In this document: positions 8,423-17,059 of the stretch, piece after piece | Numbering within the stretch: position 1 is the first letter of the stretch | How the letters are laid out: each line of letters starts with the position of its first letter | Assembly (NCBI RefSeq): GCF_014692675.1 | Contig: NZ_JABFCZ010000007.1 | Coordinates: 124,001 to 188,000, forward strand | Length of the DNA: 64,000 nt | Direction of reading: 5' to 3' | DNA from: Roseibium aggregatum | GTDB lineage: Bacteria; Pseudomonadota; Alphaproteobacteria; Rhizobiales; Stappiaceae | Translations under genes and position numbers: made by a program | Notes under the pieces: model-generated | Databases searched by the model: none | What the model saw: the letters and a program-made list of their open reading frames with translations, nothing else | Told to the model about the DNA's origin: nothing

Positions 8423-9223
8423 ATGTTCCGAAAGGCGCCCCCCTTAAGGACCGCCGACGCCGTCGTGCAGCAAATCGAGGAGCTGATCCTCAATGGTGTG
8501 CTCAGGCCGGGCGACCGCTTGCCACCGGAGCGGGAACTGGCGGGTGAGATCGACGTCTCCCGTCCGGTCCTGCGCGAAGCCCTGAAGCTCCTGGAGGAGC
8601 GTGGCCTCCTGACCAGCCGGCAGGGCGGCGGCACCTTCGTTGCCGACGTCATCGGGCCGATCTTTTCCGAACCGATCATCGCGCTGATCGAGCGCCATCC
8701 GGCGGCGATCGCCGATTACCTGGAATTCCGGCGCGACATGGAAGGCACCGCAGCCGCCCATGCCGCGGACCGGGCCACCGCTTCGGACCACAAGATCCTC
8801 ACCGACATTCTCGCCCAGATGGACGCGGCTTACGAGAGCGGCGATGCGCGACGGGAAGTGGACCTGGATGTGGAGCTGCACCACGCCATCGGCGAAGCGG
8901 CGCACAACGTCATCCTGCTGCACGCCCTGCGCTCCTGCTACCGGCTCCTGGAAAACGGCGTCTTCTACAACCGCCAGAGGCTCTATCATCATCCGACCGC
9001 GCGGCGCGCCGTCCTGGAGCAGCACAAACAGATCGTCGACCGGATCCTGGCCGGTGACCCGGACGGCGCCCGTCAGGCCTCATACGACCATATCGATTTC
9101 GTTGGCGCCGCACTGAAGGAAGCGGAGCGCGCCGAAGGCTGGCAGGAGGTGTCCGATCTCCGGCTGAAGCAGCGCCGCCTAACGCCCGGCAGCAATCGCA
9201 CCGCCGCCACCCTAAAAGGTTAG
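8423..9223 (+). CDS. GntR family transcriptional regulator with FCD domain
   Basis: A 266-residue regulator. The N-terminal winged helix (about residues 10-75) shows the GntR pattern L-R-P-G-D-R-L-P-P-E-R-E-L-A and S-R-P-V-L-R-E-A-L. The C-terminal FCD domain (about 95-230) has the D-V-E-L-H-H, E-Q-H and D-H-I elements that often bind a metal next to a carboxylate ligand. This is the PdhR/LldR/GlcC group, whose members sense pyruvate, lactate, glycolate or similar acids. I prefer ATG 8423; the frame opens 13 codons earlier. It lies directly before an LldD-type dehydrogenase and after a hydroxyacid dehydrogenase, so it very likely regulates one or both. The ligand is inferred from context. Confidence 0.88.
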   Translation: MFRKAPPLRTADAVVQQIEELILNGVLRPGDRLPPERELAGEIDVSRPVLREALKLLEERGLLTSRQGGGTFVADVIGPIFSEPIIALIERHPAAIADYLEFRRDMEGTAAAHAADRATASDHKILTDILAQMDAAYESGDARREVDLDVELHHAIGEAAHNVILLHALRSCYRLLENGVFYNRQRLYHHPTARRAVLEQHKQIVDRILAGDPDGARQASYDHIDFVGAALKEAERAEGWQEVSDLRLKQRRLTPGSNRTAATLKG

Positions 9224-9249
9224 ATTTCCAGACCAATCGAGGAAAGCCC

Positions 9250-10386
9250 ATGTCCGCCATTACCTGCATCGCCGATCTGCAAGCCCTCGCCAGACGCCGT
9301 GTCCCGAAAATGTTCTACGAATATGCGGACACCGGCTCGTGGACGCAAAGCACCTATCACGACAACGAAGCCGCCTTTCAGCGCCAGAAGCTGCGCCAGC
9401 GGGTCGCGGTCAACATCGACAACCGCAGCGTCAAGACAACGATGATCGGCGAGGACGTGTCCATGCCCGTGGCGCTTGCCCCGGTCGGCCTCACCGGCAT
9501 GCAGCACGCGGACGGGGAAATCCTCGCCGCCCAGGCGGCGGAAGAATTCGGCGTGCCGTTCACGCTGACCACCATGAGCGTCTGCTCCATCGAGGATGTG
9601 GCGGAACACACGACCCAGCCATTCTGGTTCCAGCTCTATGTGATGCGCGACCGCGGTTTTTCGGAATCGCTGATGACACGGGCGCTCGATGCCGGCTGTT
9701 CTGCCCTGGTGCTTACCCTCGACCTGCAGGTTCTGGGACAACGGCACCGGGACATCAAGAACGGCCTATCGACCCCGCCGAAGCCGACGCTGCCGGTTCT
9801 GCTCGAACTCGCATTCAAGCCGCGCTGGTGCTGGAACATGCTGCAGACCAAGCGCCGCCAGTTCGGCAACATCCACGGTCACGTCAAGGGCGTGGAGGAC
9901 ATGTCCTCGCTTGCCGAATGGACCAACAGCCAGTTCGACCCGACGCTCGACTGGTCGTCGGTGGAATGGGTCAAGAAGCACTGGAACCGCAAGCTGATCC
10001 TGAAGGGCATCAACGACGTGGAGGACGCGAAGATCGCGGTGGGAACCGGCGCGGACGGGATCATCGTCTCCAACCACGGCGGACGCCAGCTCGACGGTGC
10101 GCTAGCGTCCTACGATGTGCTGCGGGACATCGTCGATGCCGTCGGCGACAAGATCGAGGTTTACATGGACGGCGGCATCCGCTCCGGCCAGGATATCTTC
10201 AAGGCCGTCGCCATGGGGGCAAAGAGCACCTTCATCGGCCGCTCCTACATTTACGGCCTCGGAGCGATGGGCAAGCCCGGGGTGACCAAGGCGCTGGAAA
10301 TCATGCGCAAGGAACTCGATGTGACCATGGGCCTTTGCGGCGAAACCGACATCACCAAGGTGGGCCGGCACAACCTGGTGCTCTGA
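9250..10386 (+). CDS. lldD: FMN-dependent L-lactate / alpha-hydroxyacid dehydrogenase
   Basis: A 378-residue flavoenzyme of the glycolate oxidase/LldD family. The TIM-barrel phosphate-binding part is clear (M-D-G-G-I-R-S-G and F-I-G-R-S-Y). K252 in I-L-K-G, H276 and R279 in S-N-H-G-G-R-Q match the FMN and catalytic residues, and Y23/Y25 lie in the N-terminal F-Y-E-Y-A-D-T-G-S motif. It oxidises an L-2-hydroxy acid, most probably L-lactate to pyruvate, passing electrons to the quinone pool at the membrane. ATG 9250 follows GAGGAAAG. It lies 26 bases after the GntR gene, a common lldR-lldD style pairing. Whether lactate or another hydroxy acid such as glycolate or mandelate is the substrate cannot be settled here. 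Confidence 0.88.
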   Translation: MSAITCIADLQALARRRVPKMFYEYADTGSWTQSTYHDNEAAFQRQKLRQRVAVNIDNRSVKTTMIGEDVSMPVALAPVGLTGMQHADGEILAAQAAEEFGVPFTLTTMSVCSIEDVAEHTTQPFWFQLYVMRDRGFSESLMTRALDAGCSALVLTLDLQVLGQRHRDIKNGLSTPPKPTLPVLLELAFKPRWCWNMLQTKRRQFGNIHGHVKGVEDMSSLAEWTNSQFDPTLDWSSVEWVKKHWNRKLILKGINDVEDAKIAVGTGADGIIVSNHGGRQLDGALASYDVLRDIVDAVGDKIEVYMDGGIRSGQDIFKAVAMGAKSTFIGRSYIYGLGAMGKPGVTKALEIMRKELDVTMGLCGETDITKVGRHNLVL

Positions 10387-10403
10387 AGCCCTGGTCCAAA
10401 AAC

Positions 10404-11111
10404 TTAAGACCGATCGAGCAGAGTGACCCAGGCTTCGGCGATCGCCTGCCCGGTCCGGTCGGATGCTTCCGCGTGGCGGCCTGCCTCGTCAGCGAAGCGT
10501 TCCGGCCAGTCGGGCGTGTGGTCCCGGATCCGCTCGGCAAACAGCTCCGACCACAGTTCGGCTTCCGGCAGGGCCACTTCGAAATGAAACTGGGTCGCAT
10601 AAGTGGCCCGGCCGATGCGAAAGGCCTGATGCGGCGTGGTATCGCTGCTTGCCAGGTGCACGGCGCCGTCAGGCAGGGAAAACGTGTCCGTGTGCCAGTG
10701 AAAGATCGGCGATCCTTCGGCCAGAATGCGGCCGACCGGATCGTCATTTGCCGTCTTAACCGCCCGGACCTCGTGCCAGCCGAATTCGATCGGCCGGTCC
10801 AGGATGTTTGTTGCACCGAATGCCCGTGCGATCAGCTGGGCCCCCAGGCATATGCCCAGCACGGGCTTGTCCTTGCCATGAAAGTCCCTGATGAGACCGC
10901 AGACATCCGGCAGGAACGGATATCCCTCGTCGTCGAGCGCATTCTGGGAGCCCCCCAGGACAACGAGCCCGGACCGCCCCGCGCTCGATTCAGGCACCGG
11001 CTCACCGGCATGGGCCTGGACGATGTCATAGCCGATCCCGGCCCTGTCGAGGGCCCGGCCGACATTGCCCATCGGGGCATCCGGATAGTTTTCAATCACC
11101 AGAACGGACAT
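10404..11111 (-). CDS. Class I glutamine amidotransferase-like protein
   Basis: A 235-residue stand-alone GATase1 domain. The nucleophile C88 sits in G-I-C-L-G-A-Q and the partner H176 and E178 in Q-F-H-F-E, so the triad is complete. This is the group annotated as GMP synthase-like glutamine amidotransferases; some members hydrolyse gamma-glutamyl compounds. The ATG at 11111 has GGAG nine bases upstream; a TTG five codons earlier (11126) overlaps that site. It converges on lldD with only 17 bases between them and stands alone. Its substrate is unknown. Confidence 0.8.
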   Translation of the reverse strand: MSVLVIENYPDAPMGNVGRALDRAGIGYDIVQAHAGEPVPESSAGRSGLVVLGGSQNALDDEGYPFLPDVCGLIRDFHGKDKPVLGICLGAQLIARAFGATNILDRPIEFGWHEVRAVKTANDDPVGRILAEGSPIFHWHTDTFSLPDGAVHLASSDTTPHQAFRIGRATYATQFHFEVALPEAELWSELFAERIRDHTPDWPERFADEAGRHAEASDRTGQAIAEAWVTLLDRS

Positions 11112-11197
11112 GAACGGCAACTCCAAGACACTGATTCTTTTCGCCTATCATGATAGGCTTCCGCGAACATGACGAGACTTTCGTGGAGGGGCCCTGG

Positions 11198-11839
11198 ATG
11201 TCGACAAAAGCACCGCTGCAAAACCGGATGACGCCCACCGGCGACATCATCGCCTCACCGGCGCGCGGCCTGTTCATGGGAAATCGCGGCGGCAGGATCC
11301 ACGACCCGGAAACAAAGACGCTGACGAACCGCCGCTGGGCCTCGCGGCGCTGGATCTGTTGCGTCACCGACTTCAAGGGGCGACGCCGGGAGATCATGGG
11401 CGATGGCTACACGGAGCTGTTTTTTCTGGACGAAGCCACCGCGCTTGCTGCCGGCCATCGCCCCTGCTTCGAGTGCCGCAGAGAAGACGCCAAAGCCTTT
11501 GTAGAGGCCTTTCCCCGGAACCGGCTGGAGCCGAATGCGTTTTCGACCGACCGCATGGACAAGGTCCTGCACGGAGACCGGCTTGAGGGTCGCACCCAAC
11601 GGCACTTCCATGCCCGCCTTGCCGATCTGCCCGACGGCGCCTTTGTTGCCATCGACGGCACGCCTTATGCGCTCTATGACCGCGGCCTGATCGCCTGGAC
11701 CGTGGACGGATACAAGGCTTCAGCCGTGAAGCCGCCTTTGGAAGAGGTCACGGTCCTGACACCGGAATGTGTCTGCGAAACGCTTGCCAACGGTTACCGG
11801 CCGCACTGGCATCCAAGTGCCAAAACGGCCCGCGGGTAA
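11198..11839 (+). CDS. Conserved hypothetical protein with a CxxC site
   Basis: A 213-residue soluble protein that I do not recognise as a named family. I start it at ATG 11198 because GGAGGG lies seven bases before it; an ATG 16 codons upstream has no ribosome site. A central H-R-P-C-F-E-C-R-R motif resembles a short zinc or thiol site and recalls the R-P-C-x-x-C element of Ada-type metal domains, though the rest does not look like Ada. Further cysteines occur at W-I-C-C and C-V-C. Many arginines and aromatic residues would suit nucleic-acid contact. It is a single gene divergent from the amidotransferase gene. No function is proposed. Confidence 0.7.
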   Translation: MSTKAPLQNRMTPTGDIIASPARGLFMGNRGGRIHDPETKTLTNRRWASRRWICCVTDFKGRRREIMGDGYTELFFLDEATALAAGHRPCFECRREDAKAFVEAFPRNRLEPNAFSTDRMDKVLHGDRLEGRTQRHFHARLADLPDGAFVAIDGTPYALYDRGLIAWTVDGYKASAVKPPLEEVTVLTPECVCETLANGYRPHWHPSAKTARG

Positions 11840-11934
11840 TGTTCAAACTTCCTGATCAATCGATCACGAACAATCATTTGTAGTGAAACGATTTTGGGCG
11901 CAGATTGCGGCATACCAATCTGACCGGGATCTCC

Positions 11935-12852
11935 ATGTCCGTTTCCACTTCCATCGATACCAGCCGGGAACCGGTTCTGTCGGCCACAGATTACGGCCTT
12001 TACGGCGCAACGGTCCTTGCCTGGGGCTTCAGCTGGATTGCCATGAAGGGACAGGTCGGCATTGTCGCTCCGGAAGTTTCGGTTTTCTGGCGCTTCGTTC
12101 TGGCATCGGCGGTCATGTTCGGCTGGAGCTTCTACCGACGGCACGACCTTCGTTTCGGCTGGCGGGCACATATCCGGTTCGCAGGCCTGGGCGCGCTGAT
12201 CTTTTCGACGAACTTCACCTTCTTTTACTACGGCGCCCAGCTGTTGCCGTCCGGACTGCTTGCGGTGGTGTTTTCGCTGACATCCGTGTTCAACCTGTTC
12301 CTCGCCTTCGTCCTGTTCGGCCAGAAGCCCAGCCTTGCCACCCTTGCGGCCGGTCTGATCGGTTTTTCCGGCGTTGCGCTGATGTTCAGGCCGCAGATCC
12401 TGGGTGCGGAAATCGATTATCAGGCAGCCCTTGGGCTGCTGCTGTGCACCCTTGGAACGGTTTCCTTCTGCCTGGGCAACATGCTGTCGGCCTCGACCCA
12501 GCGAACGGGTATCGCGGTCACGCCGGCCACCACATGGGGCATGCTCTACGGCGCCGTCTTTCTCGGGATTTTTGCTGCCGTCAGGGGCAACGACTTCACG
12601 GTCGAGTGGACCCTCCCCTATCTGGGAAGCCTCGCCTATCTCGCCGTCATCGCCTCGGTGATCGCCTTTGCCTCCTATCTGAGGCTGCTCGGACGCATCG
12701 GCTCGGCGCGCGCCGGCTATGCCACCGTCATCTTTCCCGTCATCGCCCTGGCGGTTTCGACCGTGTTCGAAGGCTACCACTGGACGGGAAGCGCCTTTGC
12801 CGGCCTGCTCCTGGTGCTGACCGGCAATGTCATGATGCTGAGGAAACGATAA
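11935..12852 (+). CDS. EamA/DMT family exporter
   Basis: A 305-residue inner-membrane protein with about ten hydrophobic segments in two related halves, the drug/metabolite transporter pattern (EamA). The first half has W-G-F-S-W-I-A-M-K-G and the second ends in the typical P-V-I-A-L. Relatives export amino acids, metabolites or drugs; the substrate is not evident. ATG 11935 is chosen over a TTG at 11905; the ribosome site (GGGAT) is weak. It converges on a LysR-type regulator gene 32 bases downstream, and this pairing of an EamA exporter and a LysR regulator often means control of one by the other, but here their promoters are not shared. Confidence 0.85.
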   Translation: MSVSTSIDTSREPVLSATDYGLYGATVLAWGFSWIAMKGQVGIVAPEVSVFWRFVLASAVMFGWSFYRRHDLRFGWRAHIRFAGLGALIFSTNFTFFYYGAQLLPSGLLAVVFSLTSVFNLFLAFVLFGQKPSLATLAAGLIGFSGVALMFRPQILGAEIDYQAALGLLLCTLGTVSFCLGNMLSASTQRTGIAVTPATTWGMLYGAVFLGIFAAVRGNDFTVEWTLPYLGSLAYLAVIASVIAFASYLRLLGRIGSARAGYATVIFPVIALAVSTVFEGYHWTGSAFAGLLLVLTGNVMMLRKR

Positions 12853-12884
12853 CAGGTGCGTGTTACCGGCCTATTCTGCCGCGA

Positions 12885-13766
12885 TCATTCCGCGGCGATC
12901 TGGTGCGCCACGTTGCCGATGGCCGCGACGATGTGATTGCACAAGGTGTCGTGCATCGGCTGGCGTGCGGAAGTCGAACGCAACAGGCTGATCTCACACG
13001 GCGGAAGCGCCGGGAAGCCGTCCTTTTCTTCCAGAATGCGCATGCCGTCGCGGACCGCGCTTTCGGGGAAAACCGTCACGGCCAGGCCCGCCTGTACAGC
13101 ACCGACCAGGGCCGATGCACTGGAGCTGACATAGGCGACCTTGTAGGAACGGTTGATCCGGTCCAGGGCCTCCATCGACAGGCGCCTCCAGTAGCAGGTC
13201 GACGGCCCCACGGCCAGCCGGACCACTTCCATGGTATGGGCGCAATGCTGGCTGGACGACACCCAGTAAAGCGGTTCACGGCGAATGACCTCGCCCCGCG
13301 ATTCCGACTGATCGTCAGAGGTGACGATGGCCACGTCCAGCTTGCCCTCCTGGATCGCGGAGCCCAGACGGATGCTGCCGGAGCATTCCACCTGTATCTC
13401 GATCGACGGATTGAGCCGGTTGAAGGCCGCCAGAACCTGGGGCAGCAGACGATCGGCATAGTCGTCGGGCACGCCGAGCTTTACTTGGCCGACTTCCTTG
13501 CGGTTGCCGAATGCGGAGAGGGTCTCGTCGTTGAGGCTGATCATGCGCCGGGCATATTCGAGCAGGCGCTGCCCGTCTTCCGTCAGGCGCGACTGCCGGC
13601 CGTCCTTGGCGAAGATCGGAAGGCCGAGGCGTTCTTCCAGACGGCGCATCTGCATGGACACGGCCGACTCGGTCTTGTGCACGGCCTCCCCGGCCTTGGT
13701 GAAACTTCCGAGTTCCGCGATCGCCAGAAACGTTCGCAGCTGATCGATGTCCAGCACATGATTCAT
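12885..13766 (-). CDS. LysR family transcriptional regulator
   Basis: A 293-residue LysR protein. The N-terminal helix-turn-helix (about residues 3-62) follows the family pattern L-D-I-D-Q-L-R-T-F-L-A-I-A-E-L-G-S-F and S-A-V-S-M-Q-M-R-R-L-E; the C-terminal part is the periplasmic-binding-like effector domain starting near K-L-G-V-P-D-D. I start at ATG 13766; the frame is open 18 codons further, but the family begins close to this Met. It converges on the EamA gene and is divergent from the DUF1127 gene 371 bases away. Target genes and ligand are unknown; the exporter and the DUF1127 gene are the nearest candidates. Confidence 0.85.
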   Translation of the reverse strand: MNHVLDIDQLRTFLAIAELGSFTKAGEAVHKTESAVSMQMRRLEERLGLPIFAKDGRQSRLTEDGQRLLEYARRMISLNDETLSAFGNRKEVGQVKLGVPDDYADRLLPQVLAAFNRLNPSIEIQVECSGSIRLGSAIQEGKLDVAIVTSDDQSESRGEVIRREPLYWVSSSQHCAHTMEVVRLAVGPSTCYWRRLSMEALDRINRSYKVAYVSSSASALVGAVQAGLAVTVFPESAVRDGMRILEEKDGFPALPPCEISLLRSTSARQPMHDTLCNHIVAAIGNVAHQIAAE

Positions 13767-14137
13767 GAGAGACCTGCCGACAGGTATTCTTATAAGCGAT
13801 TTTGATCGTTTGCTAAGCATACATCAAGAACGCTTGCACACCAAGAGGCAGGTCATTGCCGGTCGCCCGCTCGCCTTTCCACCCCGCTCCCATTGGAAAA
13901 ATTGCATGAATTTTGCCGAGATTTACGCATAAAAATCAGCTAAAAATCAATATTTCCATTATTTTCCAAATAGTTACAAAACCATAACTATATGTGATTG
14001 TTTAAATAACAAACATTCGTTGGATATATGCAACCTGATTTGCCATCTTCCTATTGTCCCAAGACGACGAACCGCCGGACTGCCGGCGCCGAGCGAACCT
14101 GCAAACATAGTTTGCCGGTTAACAGGAGAATTTTGCC
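13767..14137. other. Divergent AT-rich intergenic region
   Basis: 371 bases between the LysR and DUF1127 genes with no coding frame I believe. The middle is very AT-rich and holds an imperfect symmetric site AGTTA/TAACT at 13972-13989 and a direct repeat of AAAAATCA around 13931-13950. It must hold both promoters. No known factor site is recognised. Confidence 0.55.
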
Positions 14138-14494
14138 ATGACGCATTTTGCCATGACACCTTTTGCAAGACTGAGCCCGACCGTAGCCATCGGCCATGCG
14201 ATTGCCCGTGTATGGCGCGTGTTCAAGAACCGGCGCCAGATCGTCAAATTGTACGAATTGTCGGACAGCCAGCTCGAGGACATCGGCCTGACCCGGGGTG
14301 ATGTTCGTCGCGCCCTGCAGCTTCCGCTGTTCAGCGACCCGACCCCCGTTCTGAGCGGCTGGGCGGACGAGAAACGCGTAACCTTCCGGCCGATTGTCCA
14401 GGACCGCCTGCCGATTGCCGACGGCCATCCGTCCGACGCGTCGGAAGCGACTGTGATCAAACTTCAGGAGCGCAAGCCCAAGCTGGCCGCCTGA
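14138..14494 (+). CDS. DUF1127 domain protein
   Basis: A 118-residue basic protein. Residues about 25-60 form a DUF1127 domain (V-F-K-N-R-R-Q-I-V-K-L-Y-E-L-S-D-S-Q-L and D-I-G-L-T-R-G-D-V-R), a short arginine-rich helical module common in alphaproteobacteria and linked in some species to RNA handling, phosphate or stress responses. It is longer than the minimal 45-70 residue members and has a proline-rich tail. GGAG lies nine bases before ATG 14138. A 15-base tandem duplication covers the start codon, so a second ATG (14153) is also in frame. A strong terminator follows, so it is monocistronic. Confidence 0.85.
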   Translation: MTHFAMTPFARLSPTVAIGHAIARVWRVFKNRRQIVKLYELSDSQLEDIGLTRGDVRRALQLPLFSDPTPVLSGWADEKRVTFRPIVQDRLPIADGHPSDASEATVIKLQERKPKLAA

Positions 14495-14543
14495 TCCGAT
14501 CTGCTTACTGCAGCCCCGTCGGCACCTGTGCTGACACCTCACT

Positions 14544-14572
14544 GGCCCGCCACCCCCGGCGGGCCTTTTTTT
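14544..14572 (+). terminator. Rho-independent terminator after the DUF1127 gene
   Basis: Perfect 8-base arms GGCCCGCC and GGCGGGCC around a 6-base loop, followed by seven T residues, 49 bases after the stop codon. Confidence 0.92.
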
Positions 14573-14584
14573 CGGGTACGGACC

Positions 14585-15400
14585 CTAATCCGCTTTGCCG
14601 GACGTGTTTCCCAGGTCCCGGGCCGCGCGATTGAAGAAGCTGTCGAAAGCCTCGAACTGGCTTGACTGAAAGTCCCGGCCTGCGGCCATCCAGCTTGCCA
14701 TCATGGTGTCGAATTCGGACCCTTCCGCCTTGCTCTCGGGCTCGCTGTTCTCGGTCTCGCTATCGTCCGTGACGGCGTCCTCGTCATCCGCAGCGGGTTC
14801 GGCTTCGATCTCTTCTTCCTCTTCCGCACGATCGTCTTCCGCATCCTTGCGCTCCAGCGGCTTGAGGAAATGGGACCAGAACGCATTGACCGCCTCGGCA
14901 TAGCCCTGGACATAGTCCATCGGCTTCGGGACCGGCTTGGGTCGTCCCCGGACGAAGCCGCGCACGAAGGCGTCCAGAAGTTCCTGCGCGTCACTGTGCA
15001 GATACGGCCTGACGACCTGCGACATGGCCAGTGTCGCTGCCACCGGCATCATTTCCTGAACAGCCTTCTGCTGCAGCCCGGTCGCCTGGGCGATCTGTTC
15101 GGCAACCGCCTTGCGCACGAACTCAGGACCGAAGAAGGGCGAAAGCTGTTCGTTCGTTGCCGCCTGCCCGGTCTTGCCGAACAGCCTTAGCGGATCGAAG
15201 AAATTGAAGGGCTCCGCGGCAGGAGCCTGGAAGGGCGACAAGGATTGCGGCCCGAAATGCCTGAAACCGGCCATCGCGGCGGGCATGAGCCGGGACATGG
15301 CATCGCTCAGGTCCTGATTCGACCAGCCGAATCGCTGCTGCATATCCTCTGCAATGGCAGCCAGATCAAACGGGTAAGTGAAGCCGGTGTCATCTGCCAT
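14585..15400 (-). CDS. DUF937-like protein with an acidic tail
   Basis: A 271-residue protein, soluble by sequence. The part around Q-Q-K-A-V-Q-E-M-M-P-V-A-A-T-L resembles DUF937, a helical repeat domain without a known activity. Residues about 185-230 are an extreme acidic stretch of Glu, Asp and Ser, probably disordered, followed by a short helical C-terminus. ATG 15400 has AGGG upstream; a TTG nine codons earlier is possible. It lies 113 bases downstream of gshA on the same strand and may be cotranscribed, though no functional link is known. The DUF937 assignment is moderate because only the middle matches. Confidence 0.65.
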   Translation of the reverse strand: MADDTGFTYPFDLAAIAEDMQQRFGWSNQDLSDAMSRLMPAAMAGFRHFGPQSLSPFQAPAAEPFNFFDPLRLFGKTGQAATNEQLSPFFGPEFVRKAVAEQIAQATGLQQKAVQEMMPVAATLAMSQVVRPYLHSDAQELLDAFVRGFVRGRPKPVPKPMDYVQGYAEAVNAFWSHFLKPLERKDAEDDRAEEEEEIEAEPAADDEDAVTDDSETENSEPESKAEGSEFDTMMASWMAAGRDFQSSQFEAFDSFFNRAARDLGNTSGKAD

Positions 15401-15513
15401 CGCCGAAGCCCTGAAACGTTTCGCCAATCAGCATGATCGGCGTTCGGCCCGCTCAGGTCAATTCGCGGTTTTTCAAGAAGTTCAATTTCGGCGAATGTTT
15501 AGGGGACTTACCC

Positions 15514-16887
15514 CTAATAGGCATATTCCTTGAAGATGTGGGTCAGGTCGCCGTTCCAGCTGCCGTTGTAGCGTTGCAGCAGGACGTCCGCGGGGCACAT
15601 GCCGGCTGCCAGCCCCTCCTCGATCGGCGCCAGATGAACCCGCTCGTCCAGATCACCGTCGCTGAAACGGGCGCGCCGCTTCAAACCTTCACTGGAAAGC
15701 GCCAGGGCCTCCCTGGCGACATCGAGGACGGTGCCGGAGCGGAAGGCAGTCTGCAGGGCGTCCTTCGGAACGCCGGACCGCAAGGCTGCCCGTTCCTCTC
15801 GGGTCCAGTCCTTCACAAGCTGCCAGGCCTGATCCAGAACACCGTCGTCGTAAAGCAGGCCGACCCAGAACGCCGGCAGCGCGCAGATCCGGCGCCACGG
15901 ACCGCCGTCCGCGCCGCGCATCTCGATATATTTCTTCAAACGCACATCCGGGAACAGGGTGGACAGGTGATTGTTCCAGTCGCCGAGGTTCGGGCGGGCA
16001 TCCGGAATGCGGCCCTCAAGGGCTCCGTTCATGAACTCCCGGAACGTGGTGCCGGTGACGTCGTGATAGGCGTCGCCGCGCTTGACGAAATACATCGGCA
16101 CATCGATGGCCCAGTCCACATAAGCTTCGAAGCCGAAGCCGTCTTCGAAGGCGAACGGCATATCGCCGGTCCGGTCCGCATCCGTATCGGTCCAGATGTG
16201 CGCGCGGAAGGATTTGAAGCCGTTGGGCTTGCCGTCGGTGAAGGGCGAATTGGCGAAGATCGCGGTTGCGATCGGCTGCAGGGCCAGACCGACGCGCATC
16301 TTCAGCGCCATGTCGGCTTCGGAAGCGAAGTCCAGGTTCACCTGGATGGTCGAGGTCCGGTACATCATGTCCAGCCCGAGGCTGCCGACCTTCGGCATGT
16401 AGCGGGTCATGATCTCGTAACGCGACTTCGGCATGGCCGGAACGTCTTCGCGTCGCCATGTGGGCGTCATGCCGGTTCCCAGGAAACCGATGCCGAGCGG
16501 GTCCGCGACCTCGCGGACCTGCGCCAGGTGCGCATTCGTTTCCCGGCAGGTTTCATGGAGATTGTCGAGCGGGGCACCCGACAGCTCGAACTGTCCGCCC
16601 GGTTCGATGGAAATGGCACCGCCGCCGACCGGATCGGCCAGCCCGATGATTTTTCCGGCATCCTCGATCCGTTCCCAGCCGAGCAGCTTTTCCATACCCG
16701 TGAGGACGGCCTCAACGCCATGCGGCCCGCCGTAGGGAATCGGAGACAAATCGGACAGGTGGAAACCGAATTTCTCGTGTTCCGTTCCGATCCGGAACCG
16801 GTCAACTGGCTTGCAGCCTTCCTCAAGCGTGGCGGCAAGCGCAGCAGTGCCTTCAATCGGCGTCGAATCGACGGTGTCGCGAGCCAT
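15514..16887 (-). CDS. gshA: Glutamate-cysteine ligase
   Basis: A 457-residue enzyme of the plant/alphaproteobacterial glutamate-cysteine ligase type (GCS2 family), which joins Glu and Cys with ATP in the first step of glutathione synthesis in the cytoplasm. Recognisable blocks are I-G-T-E-H-E-K-F-G near residue 33, P-G-G-Q-F-E-L-S-G near 97 with the carboxylates that bind Mg-ATP, and M-Y-R-T-S-T-I-Q-V-N-L near 175, all in the order of the family. Length agrees with relatives. It is followed on the same strand by the DUF937-like gene. gshB is not in this window, which is usual because the two genes are often unlinked in this class. Confidence 0.93.
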   Translation of the reverse strand: MARDTVDSTPIEGTAALAATLEEGCKPVDRFRIGTEHEKFGFHLSDLSPIPYGGPHGVEAVLTGMEKLLGWERIEDAGKIIGLADPVGGGAISIEPGGQFELSGAPLDNLHETCRETNAHLAQVREVADPLGIGFLGTGMTPTWRREDVPAMPKSRYEIMTRYMPKVGSLGLDMMYRTSTIQVNLDFASEADMALKMRVGLALQPIATAIFANSPFTDGKPNGFKSFRAHIWTDTDADRTGDMPFAFEDGFGFEAYVDWAIDVPMYFVKRGDAYHDVTGTTFREFMNGALEGRIPDARPNLGDWNNHLSTLFPDVRLKKYIEMRGADGGPWRRICALPAFWVGLLYDDGVLDQAWQLVKDWTREERAALRSGVPKDALQTAFRSGTVLDVAREALALSSEGLKRRARFSDGDLDERVHLAPIEEGLAAGMCPADVLLQRYNGSWNGDLTHIFKEYAY

Positions 16888-17059
16888 TCAGACTGTCCTC
16901 AATTTCATGTCGGTGCATACATGAGCCAACCGATCGGCCATGCACATACGCGGTGAGTCATTTCGTTCTCGTGAACATCGAACGACTGCAGGCATTTAGG
17001 ACTGATTGGTCCGAAACGCAAGGCAGACCAATGGAGCGGATTTCGGGTATGGCCTGGAC

